The notes: a model not told the origin generated them from the sequence alone. 64,000 bases of DNA from Aphrocallistes beatrix (GCA_963281255.1 OY725495.1:186001-250000); one strand, 5' to 3'. Shown: positions 41,485-51,688, counted from the stretch's first letter. Program-made: numbers and translations.

Positions 41485-42138
41485 TTAATTGTATTCGTCT
41501 GAATCAGACGAGTTCGGTTCTTTACTGCGAACAGTTTTCGGTTTGACGTGCATTTTCGGAGCTGGCTTCTTGTCAGAAGGCGGGTCCAAGAGATTGCCCG
41601 CGTACTCAATCACCTCCGCCACTCCAAGGCGCCATTCCATCGTTTCAGTGCTGAAATCGTCTCGATTCCCCAAACTCTCAAAACCGATTATGTACTCCTT
41701 AACCCCGCCCTTAACGAAGGGGACAATCGTGGGCAGTACTCTGATTTTAAGACGCTCCACAAGGAAAGGGAACTTCTCTACATTCACTTTGATGAACTTC
41801 GTCTCTACATGTTTGGGAGCGAGCAAATTTAGATGTTTATCAACAATATCACACCTCATGGTGGAAGCGCGTGAAAAATGCACAACTATTAACTCGGTCT
41901 CTTTAACCTCGGCGAAAAATTCTTTTTCGGCTGTTATCTCCCGATACACCCCATGCCCCTGGCTCAACAGCTCCTGATGCTTCTTGGCCTTACCTTTTAT
42001 GGCTTTCAATCGTTTCTCTCGCAATTTCTCCAAGTCATCCGAGTCCATGTTGTCTAGCCGCTCGATCTCATTGTCCAGTTGTTCCTCAATTATACCAGCC
42101 ACTTTCATTATGGCAGATTCCGTCTGTTTATTCGCCAT
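41485..42138 (-). CDS. TXNDC9: Thioredoxin-domain protein TXNDC9 (phosducin-like 3)
   Basis: Intronless, 217 residues. TXNDC9 binds the CCT/TRiC chaperonin and modulates actin and tubulin folding. An N-terminal helical, acidic/basic region (LDNMDSDDLEKLREKRLKAIK) precedes a thioredoxin-like domain with HFSRASTMRCDIVDKHL, KHVETKFIKVNVEKFPFL and LPTIVPFVKGG. As in the family, there is a single cysteine in place of the redox CxxC. The tail is Lys/Ser-rich and ends SSDSDEYN, a likely casein-kinase-2 type acidic end. It is a head-to-head neighbour of SPRING1, with only 145 bp between start codons, suggesting a shared promoter. Confidence 0.93.
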   Translation of the reverse strand: MANKQTESAIMKVAGIIEEQLDNEIERLDNMDSDDLEKLREKRLKAIKGKAKKHQELLSQGHGVYREITAEKEFFAEVKETELIVVHFSRASTMRCDIVDKHLNLLAPKHVETKFIKVNVEKFPFLVERLKIRVLPTIVPFVKGGVKEYIIGFESLGNRDDFSTETMEWRLGVAEVIEYAGNLLDPPSDKKPAPKMHVKPKTVRSKEPNSSDSDEYN

Positions 42139-42283
42139 TTTTGTCTAATTAATTAATTAAAATAGGACCAGGAAATTAATGTACAATAATCCCACTAAAC
42201 TTAGAATATTAGTAAGGTACCATAGTGTTCTAATTTGTTAGATGTAGTGACTAGGAATAAGAAGCTAACAGTTGAGACTGATA

Positions 42284-42925
42284 ATGAATCGGAAAACCAA
42301 AAGAATCGCGATCCCGAGAAGAAACAGATTGCTGCTCTTCATCAAAAAACGAATTTTAATCTGCTTCGCAATACTAATTCTAACATTCTTACTTTCATTA
42401 TTAACGATATTTTATTTTTATGAGAAAGCTCCATCTACAGATATAACAGAAAATAGTAAATCAAAGGAAAAAAAATTTGAGTGGAAAAATATGTCGAGCG
42501 ATTATCAGAGAAAATGCGAACACTATCACCAAGGGTCGCAGTATCTATCAGTGGATGACTTTGGATACATTTGCGAAATTAAACACGTTGGTCAAAACGG
42601 GTGTTGTAAACTGGAGAGTGACAAGAATCGGTTCGTATGTAACTTGTGCAATTCAGAAGGCTGCTGCACTACTTATGAGCAGTGCATTTCATGCTGTCTC
42701 CATCCAAGAAACGAAGAAAACATAAAAACTATTTTGAAATCTCCTCTAAAATACATGCAACTTATCGTGAAGAAATTGAGGAACCAGTTTGAGCTTTGTC
42801 TAGCGAAATGTCGCACCTCTTCTGACAGTGTGGTCAATCAGAAAGAGTACAAGAATCCACGAAACAAATACTGTTTCAAACAGATCGTAAAAGAAGTCAG
42901 TTTAGACTTAGACCAAATTAGTTAA
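42284..42925 (+). CDS. SPRING1: SPRING1 (C12orf49) Golgi SREBP-pathway protein
   Basis: Intronless; the ATG at 42284 gives 213 residues (an in-frame TTG at 42272 is less likely). SPRING1 is a Golgi type II membrane protein needed for SREBP processing through SCAP and S1P. A short basic cytosolic segment precedes one membrane helix (about 24-45), then a luminal cysteine-rich region with NGCC, FVCNLCNSEGCCTTYEQC and ISCCLHP, and the family signature FELCLAKCRTSS. The ending KYCF also matches. Human SPRING1 has 205 residues, close to this length. The gene starts 145 bp from the oppositely oriented TXNDC9 start. Confidence 0.92.
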   Translation: MNRKTKRIAIPRRNRLLLFIKKRILICFAILILTFLLSLLTIFYFYEKAPSTDITENSKSKEKKFEWKNMSSDYQRKCEHYHQGSQYLSVDDFGYICEIKHVGQNGCCKLESDKNRFVCNLCNSEGCCTTYEQCISCCLHPRNEENIKTILKSPLKYMQLIVKKLRNQFELCLAKCRTSSDSVVNQKEYKNPRNKYCFKQIVKEVSLDLDQIS

Positions 42926-43081
42926 ACTGAAATGCATGGATCATTTTAACAGGGGAGATATTGAGTGTTTGAAATTCCATATCTATTTGTATTATATTAA
43001 TTAACTTGTAATTAGATGAAATGTAGATGCATTATTATAAGTATTTAGAAGCGATGTTATGCGAATTAAAAGTGATCGTAT

Positions 43082-44747
43082 TTATTCAGTTGAAAGAGAG
43101 AGCTCCAGTTCAATCTCATCGAGACCGCGGAATTCTACCGGTTTACCATCACCTTGAGATTTCGCGCTTCCTAGCGCCTTTTTGTCACCAGCTCTGAGTT
43201 GCTCTAACGCGCTATAGAATTCGTTTAATAATCGCGAAATATTCCGTCTTGCAAAGTTCTCCAACTCACTCAGTACAGCATCAGAATCCCAGATAGTTCT
43301 ACGCTTCTCCTTCCAAACCGTATACAAACGATGGAACAGAGCTTTATACACGTCATTCACAACGGAGAAAACCATTCCCCTCCGATTGCATACCCTCGCA
43401 AGGATCCCGTCTTTAAGGAACACAAGTGTCATTACAGTTAGGTTCATGGAGAGAGCACACATCGGGAAGAATTGGACTGGGTCTTTGGACAGTTTCAGGA
43501 TATCCAGTGCGATTTGATATGCGATTGGAGAGGTGACAAAATCGAATATGTTGACTAGACCCAACATGCCAGCTCCTCTTAGATCTGTAGCTGGATCAGA
43601 TCCTTGGAAGCCTATCACTTCCCAGTGCGAGCCAAAACGAGGACAGCTGACTTTAGAACCTGTTAAAAGCCGGTAGATCGAGTCCAGGATAGAGGTGTGA
43701 AAACAATCGCTGTTGTCGAACGGGTGTAGCGCCATGGCTAGGATCAGGTTCCGCTCGTGTATAAGAGAGGTGTGAAGGTCTGGGGGTCCGAATAGTCTCC
43801 TGAAAACCTTCCTAATTCCGCGTGCTTCAGGAGGCAGGCGTATTATGTTGATATACTCCAGCATTCGTTTGCTGCGGAAATATTCCAGTGCCTGAGCGGA
43901 ATTGATTAAGGATGCTTTGGCAGGACTCTTTGCTGTGGTAATATCAGCTGAATTGTTGTCAACATTTCCCCACTCAATATGTGCAGCTAGATATGAATCA
44001 GGAGCTTTCACATCTATTCCATCATTATTTTCAAGGTTCAAATTAGGCATTATCAAGCTTTTCAGCATATTATAAGCCAAATCTGCATCCGAAGTGGATA
44101 CGAATGGAAACTCGGCGCCATCTTGTGAGGGTGATTTGAGATGAGAGAGGCTAATGTAGTTAGCCTTGAAGCTCTTAGCTCTGAGCTGCCCAGCAGACAA
44201 GGAGTGGAGTGTGAGTAAGAGTGCAGGTGCATCTGAGAGGGAAGATTGAGAGAATGCTTCCAGTGATACTCCGAATAGTTCTCCTTCCCTAGGGATCTGT
44301 TTGATATCAGGGGATAATAGGGTTACCCCATCTGATTCTCCTATAAGGCAAAGACTGATACACATTACCATATAAGGACATTGGATATTAAGATTATAAT
44401 GTCGTGTCAAGCTCACCAATGTATATGTACTCCAATAACTTCCCATCTCGTACCAACTGAAGGAACTCGTCTCTGGAGACGAAGTGATAGTCTACCCCTC
44501 CCAGCTCGAGGGGGCGAGCTGCCCTCGTGGTGTGCGGCACGACGCGTGTGAACAGAGATGGGTGTTCGTTCTGGAGTTTTAAAGCCAGGGATCTCTTTCT
44601 ACTATGCGTGGGTCCGAATAGTACGAATACGACGCGGTTATTGTCAGTACTGCGTGTTCTATCAGGACTAGGGTGAAGTGGTTGGGTTGCTGAATCCTTC
44701 ACATCTACTTCATACATTTCGCTCCGTAGAGCGCTAACTTCTGTCAT
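43082..44747 (-). CDS. Guanylate-kinase-like domain fused to an ELMO domain (ELMOD3-like)
   Basis: Two exons, 44747-44417 and 44340-43082, with a 76 bp GT-AG intron (phase 1), give 529 residues. Residues about 37-150 form a guanylate-kinase-like fold: VVFVLFGPTHSRKRSLAL in the P-loop place, then VVPHTTRAARPLELGGVDYHFVS (the GMP-binding stretch of true kinases) and a GVSLEAF strand after the join. The P-loop lacks the GxGKST core, so nucleotide binding is doubtful, as in MAGUK proteins. The C-terminal half is an ELMO domain (about 300-460) with LTGSKVSCPRFGSHWEVIGFQG and the GAP motif DPATDLRGAG including its arginine, closest to ELMOD3 as I recall it. ELMOD proteins are GAPs for Arl2-family GTPases. 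I know of no animal protein with this pairing. Confidence 0.85.
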
Positions 44748-45093
44748 AGGAATTAGCTACATAAAGTTAATGATAACAGAATCCATAGTCCAAAACTATA
44801 AAGTAAAACTAATCTTAAGAATTCTCCCAAACCCATACCTATAATTCCATATTCTAAGACTATCCCTTAAACAAGACACTTTTGATACAGGAGTAACTAC
44901 AAGTACAATAAGAATGAGAATGAGAATAGACTGTATGATAACGGACACAATCCAGCTCAACACTGAACAAATATAATTACTCTATTCTGGTCCTCCCTAC
45001 AAGACACATCGAATGGGATATATGTACAGCAAGTAAATAGGGTAGAAAATTAGTGGGGCTAACTACTCAGGCAGAGGGAAGGAAGCGGAGAGG
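44748..45093. other. Intergenic, nothing recognised
   Basis: 346 bp between the GUK-ELMO promoter and the RAB4 3' end. AT-rich, no ORF or RNA recognised. Confidence 0.5.
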
Positions 45094-45729
45094 CTAACAG
45101 TTGCAACCACCCCCTGTCTTTTTCTGGTCGCGATGTTCCAACCGGCGCATGCTGGCCTCGCCGTACTGTATCCCGGACCCCACGGCGTCTGGATTCAGCT
45201 CTCCGGTTTCTATCTTGTTGAGGATGCTTCGACAGCAGTGAAGAAACGCTTCCTCCACATTCTCTCCGTTCATGGCGCTCGTCTCCAGGAACATGAGATC
45301 GTGCTCCTGCGCAAACTGACTCGCCTCCAGGAACGTGACTTCTCGGTCCTTGTCCAAGTCCTTCTTGTTCCCGATCAGGATGATCACGATGTTCGGGTTC
45401 GCAAGAGTCCTGGCATCGGACAGCCAGCTCATGAGGTTGGTGTACGTCTCTCTACTCGCGATGTCGTACACTAGCAGTGCGCCGGCTGCTCCTCTATAGT
45501 AGCTCCTAGTCACGGATCTGAACCGTTCCTGACCGGCTGTGTCCCATATCTGGAGCTTGGCACTCTTTCCGCCCGCCTGGACCACTCGGGACCCGAACTC
45601 GACGCCTATCGTGTGGTTGGTCTCCTGTTTGAATTTCCCCTCAATGAAATGGTGGAGGATGGAAGACTTTCCCACTCCAGCGCAACCGATCACAAGAAAT
45701 TTAATCAAAAAATCGTACTTCTCCGACAT
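45094..45729 (-). CDS. RAB4: RAB4 small GTPase
   Basis: Intronless, 211 residues. Rab4 directs fast recycling from early endosomes. All GTPase motifs are intact: P-loop GCAGVGKSS, switch [12 protein letters not shown], switch [30 protein letters not shown] and [14 protein letters not shown]. The sequence matches vertebrate RAB4A/B almost throughout, including [18 protein letters not shown] and the C-terminus GGCNC with two geranylgeranylated cysteines. Third codon positions are notably GC-rich compared with neighbours, which also leaves long open frames on the opposite strand; this suggests strong expression or conservation. TATATAAA lies 45-52 bp upstream. Confidence 0.97.
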   Translation of the reverse strand: MSEKYDFLIKFLVIGCAGVGKSSILHHFIEGKFKQETNHTIGVEFGSRVVQAGGKSAKLQIWDTAGQERFRSVTRSYYRGAAGALLVYDIASRETYTNLMSWLSDARTLANPNIVIILIGNKKDLDKDREVTFLEASQFAQEHDLMFLETSAMNGENVEEAFLHCCRSILNKIETGELNPDAVGSGIQYGEASMRRLEHRDQKKTGGGCNC

Positions 45730-45773
45730 GCTATCAGACTAATACTATAGCTTAGATGAGTAGAGAATGATAC

Positions 45774-45781
45774 TTTATATA
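45774..45781 (-). promoter_or_regulatory. TATA box for RAB4
   Basis: Reads TATATAAA on the minus strand, 45-52 bp upstream of the RAB4 ATG at 45729. Confidence 0.55.
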
Positions 45782-46046
45782 ACCACCAAGCGACAATTAT
45801 TCATATCGTATTGATGTACAGGGTAGACGCATTAGCTCAAATTACGTCAGTTACATTACGAATTAGAAATGAATGAAAGTTGCATAATTAAGCTCCTACT
45901 ACACACACACATACACAAGAGATTACAATGGAAGATTAGTTATTAACACAATTAGAATAAACACTTGAACTTAAAGAAGTATGTGCTGTGGGAGCATTGA
46001 AAAACAAATGAGCAAATCTCATTAACTGATACGTAATAAGATATAA

Positions 46047-46245
46047 GAATGTGCCTTGCATGGTTTACCTCCCTAGAGCGTGGACTCTAGGGAGTACAAG
46101 GAATATGCAGTGCATTACCTTCTCCGAGGAGAGGCAAACTAGCTGTGCGACAGAGTGCGGGACTTTACCTCACGGGGGGAACCTAGGCTCCGCGCACTGG
46201 ACAGAGCTACAAGGCCAGCAAGTAGATGTCCCTGTCACAGATCAA
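46047..46245. ncRNA. Candidate structured non-coding RNA (family and strand undetermined)
   Basis: A GC-rich island in AT-rich spacer with several base-paired elements. A closing stem GCCTTG (46053-46058) pairs with CAAGGC (46210-46215). A perfect 10-bp hairpin CTCCCTAGAG/CTCTAGGGAG lies at 46069-46094 with a 6-nt loop. Smaller hairpins sit at 46118-46134 and 46143-46153 (CTGT-GCG-ACAG). A stem GTGCGG (46155-46160) pairs with CCGCGCAC (46190-46197) with a bulge. The 71-codon plus-strand ORF here looks like chance. On the minus strand GTAAAGTCCC resembles the CR-I core of RNase P/MRP RNAs, and a TTTTT run occurs near 46000, but I could not assemble a full P/MRP fold. Confidence 0.4.
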
Positions 46246-46407
46246 CTAGACAATATCCAGATATAACTACGAATTAGAATAACAATAAATTGGTTGAATA
46301 AGATTAATTAATTCAAAGCTAATAAATTAATAATTATCTTATCTATCCCATTGCTATTAACTAATAATAAAATATTTCTAACAAATAAATGTTCCGATTA
46401 ATCAACT

Positions 46408-46848
46408 TTAAAGCTCGTTGAAACTCTTTGTTTCGATTTTGATCAGTTCCACCTCAAAGGTGAGAAAGGCTCCTCCTGGGATAGAGGGAGGAGCTCCTTT
46501 ATCTCCGTAACCAAGTTCAGGCGGGATAACCAATTTTCGCTTTTCTCCCTCGCACATGTTCAGCAGACCTTGGTCCCACCCCTTTATAACCTGTCCGGCA
46601 CCTAATTTGAAAGTGAATGGCTGATTCCGTGAATAAGAACTGTCGAATTCCTTCCCATCTTCAAGGGTGCCAGTGTAATGCATAGACAGTGAGTCGCCTC
46701 TCTTGGACTTTCTAGGACAATTCTCTACGCGTTTTTTGATACCTATTTGTACTTTACGATTCTTTGGCCCATCTTTAGTCTGGTCTCCCCAAGATAGATA
46801 AATCGTGGAACCCAATAGGAGGAGACAAATGAAAAATGACAGCTTCAT
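46408..46848 (-). CDS. FKBP2: FKBP2-type ER peptidyl-prolyl isomerase
   Basis: Intronless, 146 residues. A signal peptide of about 21 residues leads into one FK506-binding domain with [55 protein letters not shown] and FEVELI. The aromatic active-site residues (Tyr, Phe, Trp, Tyr) are present. The [11 protein letters not shown] start is the FKBP2/FKBP13 hallmark. The C-terminus is FNEL, where human FKBP2 has RTEL: a relaxed KDEL-type retrieval signal. It should assist folding of secretory proteins in the ER lumen. Confidence 0.95.
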   Translation of the reverse strand: MKLSFFICLLLLGSTIYLSWGDQTKDGPKNRKVQIGIKKRVENCPRKSKRGDSLSMHYTGTLEDGKEFDSSYSRNQPFTFKLGAGQVIKGWDQGLLNMCEGEKRKLVIPPELGYGDKGAPPSIPGGAFLTFEVELIKIETKSFNEL

Positions 46849-46986
46849 CTAAAGTCTTTAAAAGAACTAAAAATATCCTGAAATTTAAGCTCGAACCTAA
46901 CTGAATAAGAGATGTAATTATTTTTTAAATGATAAATTCGCAAAAAAACACTAAAGTAGAAAGATTAACTAGCTAGAATATTTGTG

Positions 46987-47829
46987 TTAGTAAGGCAGCC
47001 TGACAGCCCCATCAAGGCGTATGACTGAGCCACTCAGCATCTGATTGCTGAGGATGGCCTCAACCAATTTCGCATACTCCTCAGGAGCTCCCAGTCGAGA
47101 GGGGAACGGAATGACCTGAGCTAGTCGCTTTAGCTCCTTCTCCGGCAGACCTGCTAGCATTGGCGTCATGAAGAGACCTGGAGCAATCGTGCACACGCGC
47201 ACACCATACTGAGCCAGGTCTCGACTCATCGGTAGAGTCATCCCTGCGATCGCGCCTTTACTAGCAGCATAAGCAGCCTGGCCTTTCTGGCCGTCATACG
47301 CAGCGACACTGGCCGTGTTTATGATCACGCCCTTCTCCCCGTCAGCTGTGTACGCATCGTTCTGAGACATTTCAAAAGCGCATAAGCGTGCAATGTTGAA
47401 AGTACCCATGACGTTAACCTAAAATGATAACAAATCAACTCGCAGGGTTCACCTAATAAGTTTATATCATAAAAATGGATATGTACACACGTGAATAACT
47501 TTTGAAAACTCGTCAAGAGCATGAGGACCTTTCGAAGAGATAGTTTTCCTAGCAATCGCAACCCCCGCGCAATTTATGGCAGCAGTTAAACACTTGAACT
47601 TTTCCTTCGCAACACCAATAGCTGATTGTACGTCACTCTCAGATGTGACGTTGCCAGGTACGAAAATACAGTTTTCATAGGAAAGATCTCTCGCCACTTG
47701 CTCGCCTGCGCTAGTAGGCAGATCGAGTATCACTACCCCTCTAGCTCCGCTAGCCAACAAATGTTCCGCCGTTGCCTTTCCTAACCCTGAGGCACCTCCC
47801 GTCACGAGAGCTACTAATGATTTCATCAT
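46987..47829 (-). CDS. HSD17B10: 17-beta-hydroxysteroid dehydrogenase type 10 (mitochondrial HSD10)
   Basis: Two exons, 47829-47491 and 47418-46987, with a 72 bp GT-AG intron in phase 0, give 256 residues, close to the human 261. Short-chain dehydrogenase motifs are complete: NAD-binding [12 protein letters not shown], catalytic Ser in INTASVAA, and YAASK with the Tyr/Lys pair. The blocks [23 protein letters not shown] and [16 protein letters not shown] are diagnostic for HSD10, which oxidises short branched acyl-CoAs in isoleucine breakdown. In animals it also forms part of mitochondrial RNase P with TRMT10C and PRORP. Either of two adjacent ATGs could start translation. Confidence 0.95.
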
Positions 47830-48444
47830 CTATATTTGTGAGTACAAGTTCCTATAAAATGTTATATTCGCCTCATAATGACGGACATTAGATTCTCGGA
47901 ATGGGATAGTACGATTCGGAAATCTCTGCGCATACTTTATCAACGCCGGTCCGCTGAAATCCTTTTTACACGGAAAATGATATGCGAGTATTATACAGAC
48001 ATACCTAATTTACGGAATGGAACGGAACGGAACCATTCCGGGAAATCTGAATACCTAATTTACTGAACTTGACGGAACGGTTCCGGAATTTTAAATGCCT
48101 ATTTTACGGAATATTCCATTCCGGATATTATAAATGCCTAGTTTACGGAATGTTCCGTAAATTAGGTATGTCCGTATTACACTTCCATTTTATTATTCAT
48201 GGTACACTAACTTGAAATCCTGGGTACTGTATACTTTGATTATTATTCATTCCTTGCAGTCAAATTTCTTACAAAAATTTCGTATTATCTGCAGTTACCG
48301 TCTGCCGTGATCTTGAGTATGCTACCCCTCCCATGGAAGAAATTTTTACAAACATTTTATTTTAGTATCATTTTTAACAAGACAGTAGTTCCATAGCCTA
48401 GAGAGCTCGTGAGTAATGTGTTTGGAATATATTATAGTTAGAAT
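47830..48444. other. Divergent spacer with a palindromic repeat
   Basis: Lies between the HSD17B10 and RPAP3 start codons, which are divergently oriented, so it must contain both promoters. Its middle is taken up by the inverted-repeat element listed next. Confidence 0.6.
47991..48179. repeat. MITE-like element with 27-bp inverted ends and internal repeats
   Basis: The arms 47991-48017 and 48153-48179 are inverted copies with 25 of 27 bases matching (core ACATACCTAATTTACGGAA). Between them a 14-bp motif of the form CCTAATTTACGGAA recurs in direct orientation at 48004, 48054, 48098 and 48137 with one or two changes, linked by runs based on ACGGAAC and TTCCGG. The whole could fold into a long hairpin. 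No coding content, so a non-autonomous transposon or satellite fragment. Confidence 0.65.
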
Positions 48445-50094
48445 ATGTCTCAAGGAGGGGAATCTGATGCATTCAACCTTCAGCACCAAATACGCAACAA
48501 TGCAAACGAACTACAAGATTACCTCAGAGACCTTGACAGCTGGGAACAAGACAGCAAAAAGAAGGACCAATCTCTAACAGCCAATAGGTCCATCCTCAAA
48601 CCCAACCTTCCCCCCATTCGTACCACCAGAGCAGCCTCTTCTTCACAAAGTAAGCCTGTGGAGCAGGGGAAACCTAAGAAATCCAAGCAGACTCAGCCTC
48701 CAAAAAAGAGTGACGGTAAAGGTAGGATCAGTTCCTACGACTACGGAGCATGGGATAGGCTGGATGTGGACAATGCACTGAAAGAGATGGACTCGAGTTC
48801 TGAGTGCGAATCAGAATCCAGCTCTGGCGAGGAGAAGGACTCCAGGGAAGATGAGAATCAGGACGTGTGGAGGGAAGAGAGAGCAGAGAAGGAGAGACAG
48901 AGAGGTCAGTTGCAGTCTATTTTGAAATTCTTATGTCCTAATTATTTTTATAATATGATTATGCCCCCCCCCCCCCCCCCCAACAAAATTATATCAATAT
49001 CCATGGTTTCAAGGGCCTAGAGCTAAATTGGTCCAGAAAGGGTCGGAATTATTGGCCCAGTTACCGCGTAGAGTTTGATTCTAACTTTTTCAGGCAATGA
49101 ACTCTTCAAGTCTGGTAAGTACGCAGACGCGATAGAACATTACAGTCGAGGCCTCCAGCTGACTCCAGACTCCGAAAGTATCCTCACAAACAGAGCTATT
49201 GCCCTTATAAGGACAGAAAGGTTCGCTTCGGCTGAAGAGGATTGCTCCAAGGCGATTGCGATTAATCGCAACAACGTGAAAGCGCTATACCGCCGCGGGC
49301 TTGCCAGGTTTAATTTAGCGAATTTCGAAGGAGCGAATTGCGATTTTAGGAAAGTTCTAGATATCGAACCAGACAATAAGTCTGCTAGAGAGTACGTTGA
49401 GAAGGTTAGCATCATGCTGCATCCGGAGTTAGAGGGTAGATTTAAGGCTGCTACGAAACCGAAACATTTGTTTTCTAAGAAACCTCTTGTGAGTATCGGA
49501 ATTCAAGATATCGGAAGTGGGAGTGAGACTGAATCGGATTCTGAACAGAAAATCGCGAAAAGTAGCGAAGAGATTATGTCAGAATTATTTGAAACTCCAA
49601 AAGATACTGGAAATAAAGTGAAATCACCTGAAAAATTGAAAAATGTGCAACCCGAAATTCCTAAAAAACTTCCTAAACAATCGTCTTCGAAACCTTCCAT
49701 GCCAGTAGACCCAACAAATTCCTCACAAATAATGAACGCTTGGAAAACTTTAAAAAATGAACCAGATCTCTTCTTCCAATATTTCCAGAAGATCCCAACC
49801 TCGCTTTATGCGAAATTACTCGTCCAATTCCTTGAGAACGATGGACTCTCGCATATCCTCAAGATCTTCACAGACTACTACCTCCCGAATGAAATTCCTT
49901 ATTCAGAGGAGTTACGAGCAATTCCAGGAATACCGAGATTCAATGTTGCTGCTATGTTTCTATCGAAAGAAGACTCGAAAAGGTGTCAGCTTCTTTTCCA
50001 GCAACTCATTAAATTATCCGAGACAAAAGATAATGCGAACTTAGTAGCTCTTGCAAAACTCTACAACATCCAGGATATTTCAGTAGCGAAATGA
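48445..50094 (+). CDS. RPAP3: RPAP3, R2TP co-chaperone subunit
   Basis: Two exons, 48445-48904 and 49094-50094, joined over a 189 bp GT-AG intron (AGAG|GTCAGT to TTTTTCAG, phase 1), give 486 residues. RPAP3 links HSP90 and HSP70 to RUVBL1/2 and PIH1D1 during assembly of RNA polymerase II, snoRNPs and PIKK complexes. The N-terminus (LQHQIRNNANELQDYLRDLDSWEQD, SSYDYGAWDRLDVDNAL) matches RPAP3. One TPR block follows the splice (ELFKSGKYADAIEHYSRGL, LTNRAIALIRTERFASAEEDC, ALYRRGLARFNLANFEGA); vertebrate RPAP3 has two. The C-terminal RPAP3_C helical domain (about 360-480; NAWKTLKNEPDLFFQYFQKIP) is present. The intron contains an 18-base poly-C tract. Confidence 0.92.
48964..48981. repeat. Poly-C homopolymer in RPAP3 intron
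   Basis: Eighteen consecutive C bases. The length is likely to be polymorphic or misestimated by sequencing. Confidence 0.9.
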
Positions 50095-50371
50095 CAAACT
50101 TAGTATGCTTGCATAATATTATGTGTAAAAATGTCATAATTATGTTGCAATCTGATCATGATTATGCTTGAAAATAATACGCCATCTATTCTCGATTCAT
50201 ATCTACTGAAATCCGTTGTGGTAACTATTGAATGTTGTTTAGAATATATTCATATGTATGAATGTATAAGTAGTACTTATTGTTCTAACAAAATTGATGA
50301 GTATTGAATACCAGTTTTCTCGTTTTCCTAATTAGTGATATTAACCTTTACAGTTTTAGAAGAGCTTTATA

Positions 50372-51396
50372 ATGGTAAGCACATATTCTCTCTTTCTCAC
50401 ACATTGGCGTTTTTTCACTAATGGCTCCTTAGGAATTCTATCTGTCTGATCCATATTGTCTGTAGACGGATGCTAACTTGAGTACCAACACAATAACCCA
50501 GGTGTCTCAGCCACCTGAGTCTCTCCACCCGATATCTGAAGGGTTCGTTTGTACCATCATTCTACTATCGATGGTTCTACAATCAACACATGTATAACGA
50601 CGTAACAGTAGAAAACCATTTCTTAAAATCTGCTATGCAATTAGCAGCCACATATCGCTTTACATTTCCATTTTAGGACAATTGGATATAGTCACAGTAG
50701 AAATAATCTATTAGCAATCAGCAAATTCTATATTGTATTTGGTGCACATGATCTAAGGAACATTTTTCTACTAACTCTACAGTCTTCTCTTTCCATTATC
50801 ATGATTTCTCCTTTATTCAATTAATATAGGTATCGTAATGTAAGAAATGAACTGGCTGTGGTGCACCCGCTAGAAAATAGCGAGCGAAATGTAAGTTTAA
50901 TCATTTTAAAATATCTCTATTGGATTTTCGGAATGTGGGAGATTATGGATGTGTGAGATTTCGGTTTTTCTAGTATAATGTGAGACAAGAAGAGCTGAAG
51001 TTAGATCTCCTGAGAGCGACCTACGGAGTTGGAATTCCGATGAAGTTAGAGTTTGAGAGACATCTCGTCGCAAAGGTATGCACTCTCACAACTTTCAATA
51101 TTATTAATTAGATTTTGCCAATGCAATATTACACATTTATTTAAATTCCCTTTAGAACCAGCGACTCTCCCCTCTCCCAAACCACTCCATCAGTCTAGAT
51201 GTTCTCCTCGGTAGGGATAACACCATAGACTTTGACGACTTTTTGCATCGTAAGTTTGAATAGAAAACGACTAAACAAAACTTATGTTTTAAACTTCTTG
51301 CTTACTCTAGCTCCAGAGTTCTTCGAAGAGGAACCCTCAAGTCGATTAATAGGGGAGCATCTTCTCAAATCGTCAATGAAGAAACCGCTGTTCTGA
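50372..51396 (+). CDS. POMP: Proteasome maturation protein POMP (six exons)
   Basis: POMP/UMP1 chaperones 20S proteasome assembly, helping beta-ring formation at the ER. All six exons are short: 50372-50374, 50466-50542, 50830-50890, 50974-51075, 51156-51249 and 51311-51396. They join through GT-AG introns of 91, 287, 83, 80 and 61 bp with the frame kept, into 140 residues (human 141). The first coding exon contributes only the ATG, followed directly by GTAAGC. The joined protein has NELAVVHPLENSERN, then PMKLEFERHLVAKNQRL, then ISLDVLLGRDNTIDFDDFL and a closing GEHLL segment, in the same order and spacing as human POMP (NELLPSHPLE, LQMEFK, LSLDVLRGND-TIGFEDIL). The exon 2 donor (GG|GTTCGT) is weak but gives the best alignment. 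It starts 278 bp after RPAP3 ends. Confidence 0.88.
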
Positions 51397-51650
51397 GAGT
51401 CTCATCCAGTAAGATAATTCTATTAGGATTGTGTTGAGAATGTGTTAGAGAACGTGTATGAGATAAATGCCAAGTAATGGACTTATAGGGTCAATAGGTA
51501 CAGACGATGGCTGAGTCATAGACTAAACGATTTTGATAACAATCGAGCGAAAACTTTAATAATGGATTCTTGCCTAGATAATTTTAGCGTCAAATTTGTC
51601 TAGCTTCCTTTATTCATGAATAATTAAAGGCGCGAACTCACCAAAAAAAG

Positions 51651-51658
51651 TATAAAAG
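51651..51658 (+). promoter_or_regulatory. TATA box for PNPLA6/NTE
   Basis: TATAAAAG only 31-38 bp before the ATG at 51689, implying a 5' leader of roughly ten nucleotides. Confidence 0.55.
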
Positions 51659-51688
51659 AATTTCAATCGAAAATATTCCCACAACACA

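Larger units (their letters stand above)
45730..46407. other. Intergenic region containing a GC-rich structured island
   Basis: 678 bp between the RAB4 promoter and the FKBP2 3' end. Mostly AT-rich, with a CA-type microsatellite at about 45901-45915 and a GC-rich segment at 46047-46245 listed separately as a candidate RNA. Confidence 0.6.

Noticed and set aside
45133-45474. 113-codon plus-strand ORF opposite RAB4
   Set aside because: It results from the GC-rich third positions of the highly conserved RAB4 frame on the other strand.
45901-45915. CA-type repeat as a possible CRISPR or regulatory array
   Set aside because: It is a short imperfect microsatellite; there are no spaced repeats and CRISPR arrays are not expected in an animal genome.
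46051-46266. 71-codon ORF over the GC-rich island
   Set aside because: Composition and lack of any family resemblance, together with the strong base pairing, favour a structural RNA or chance.
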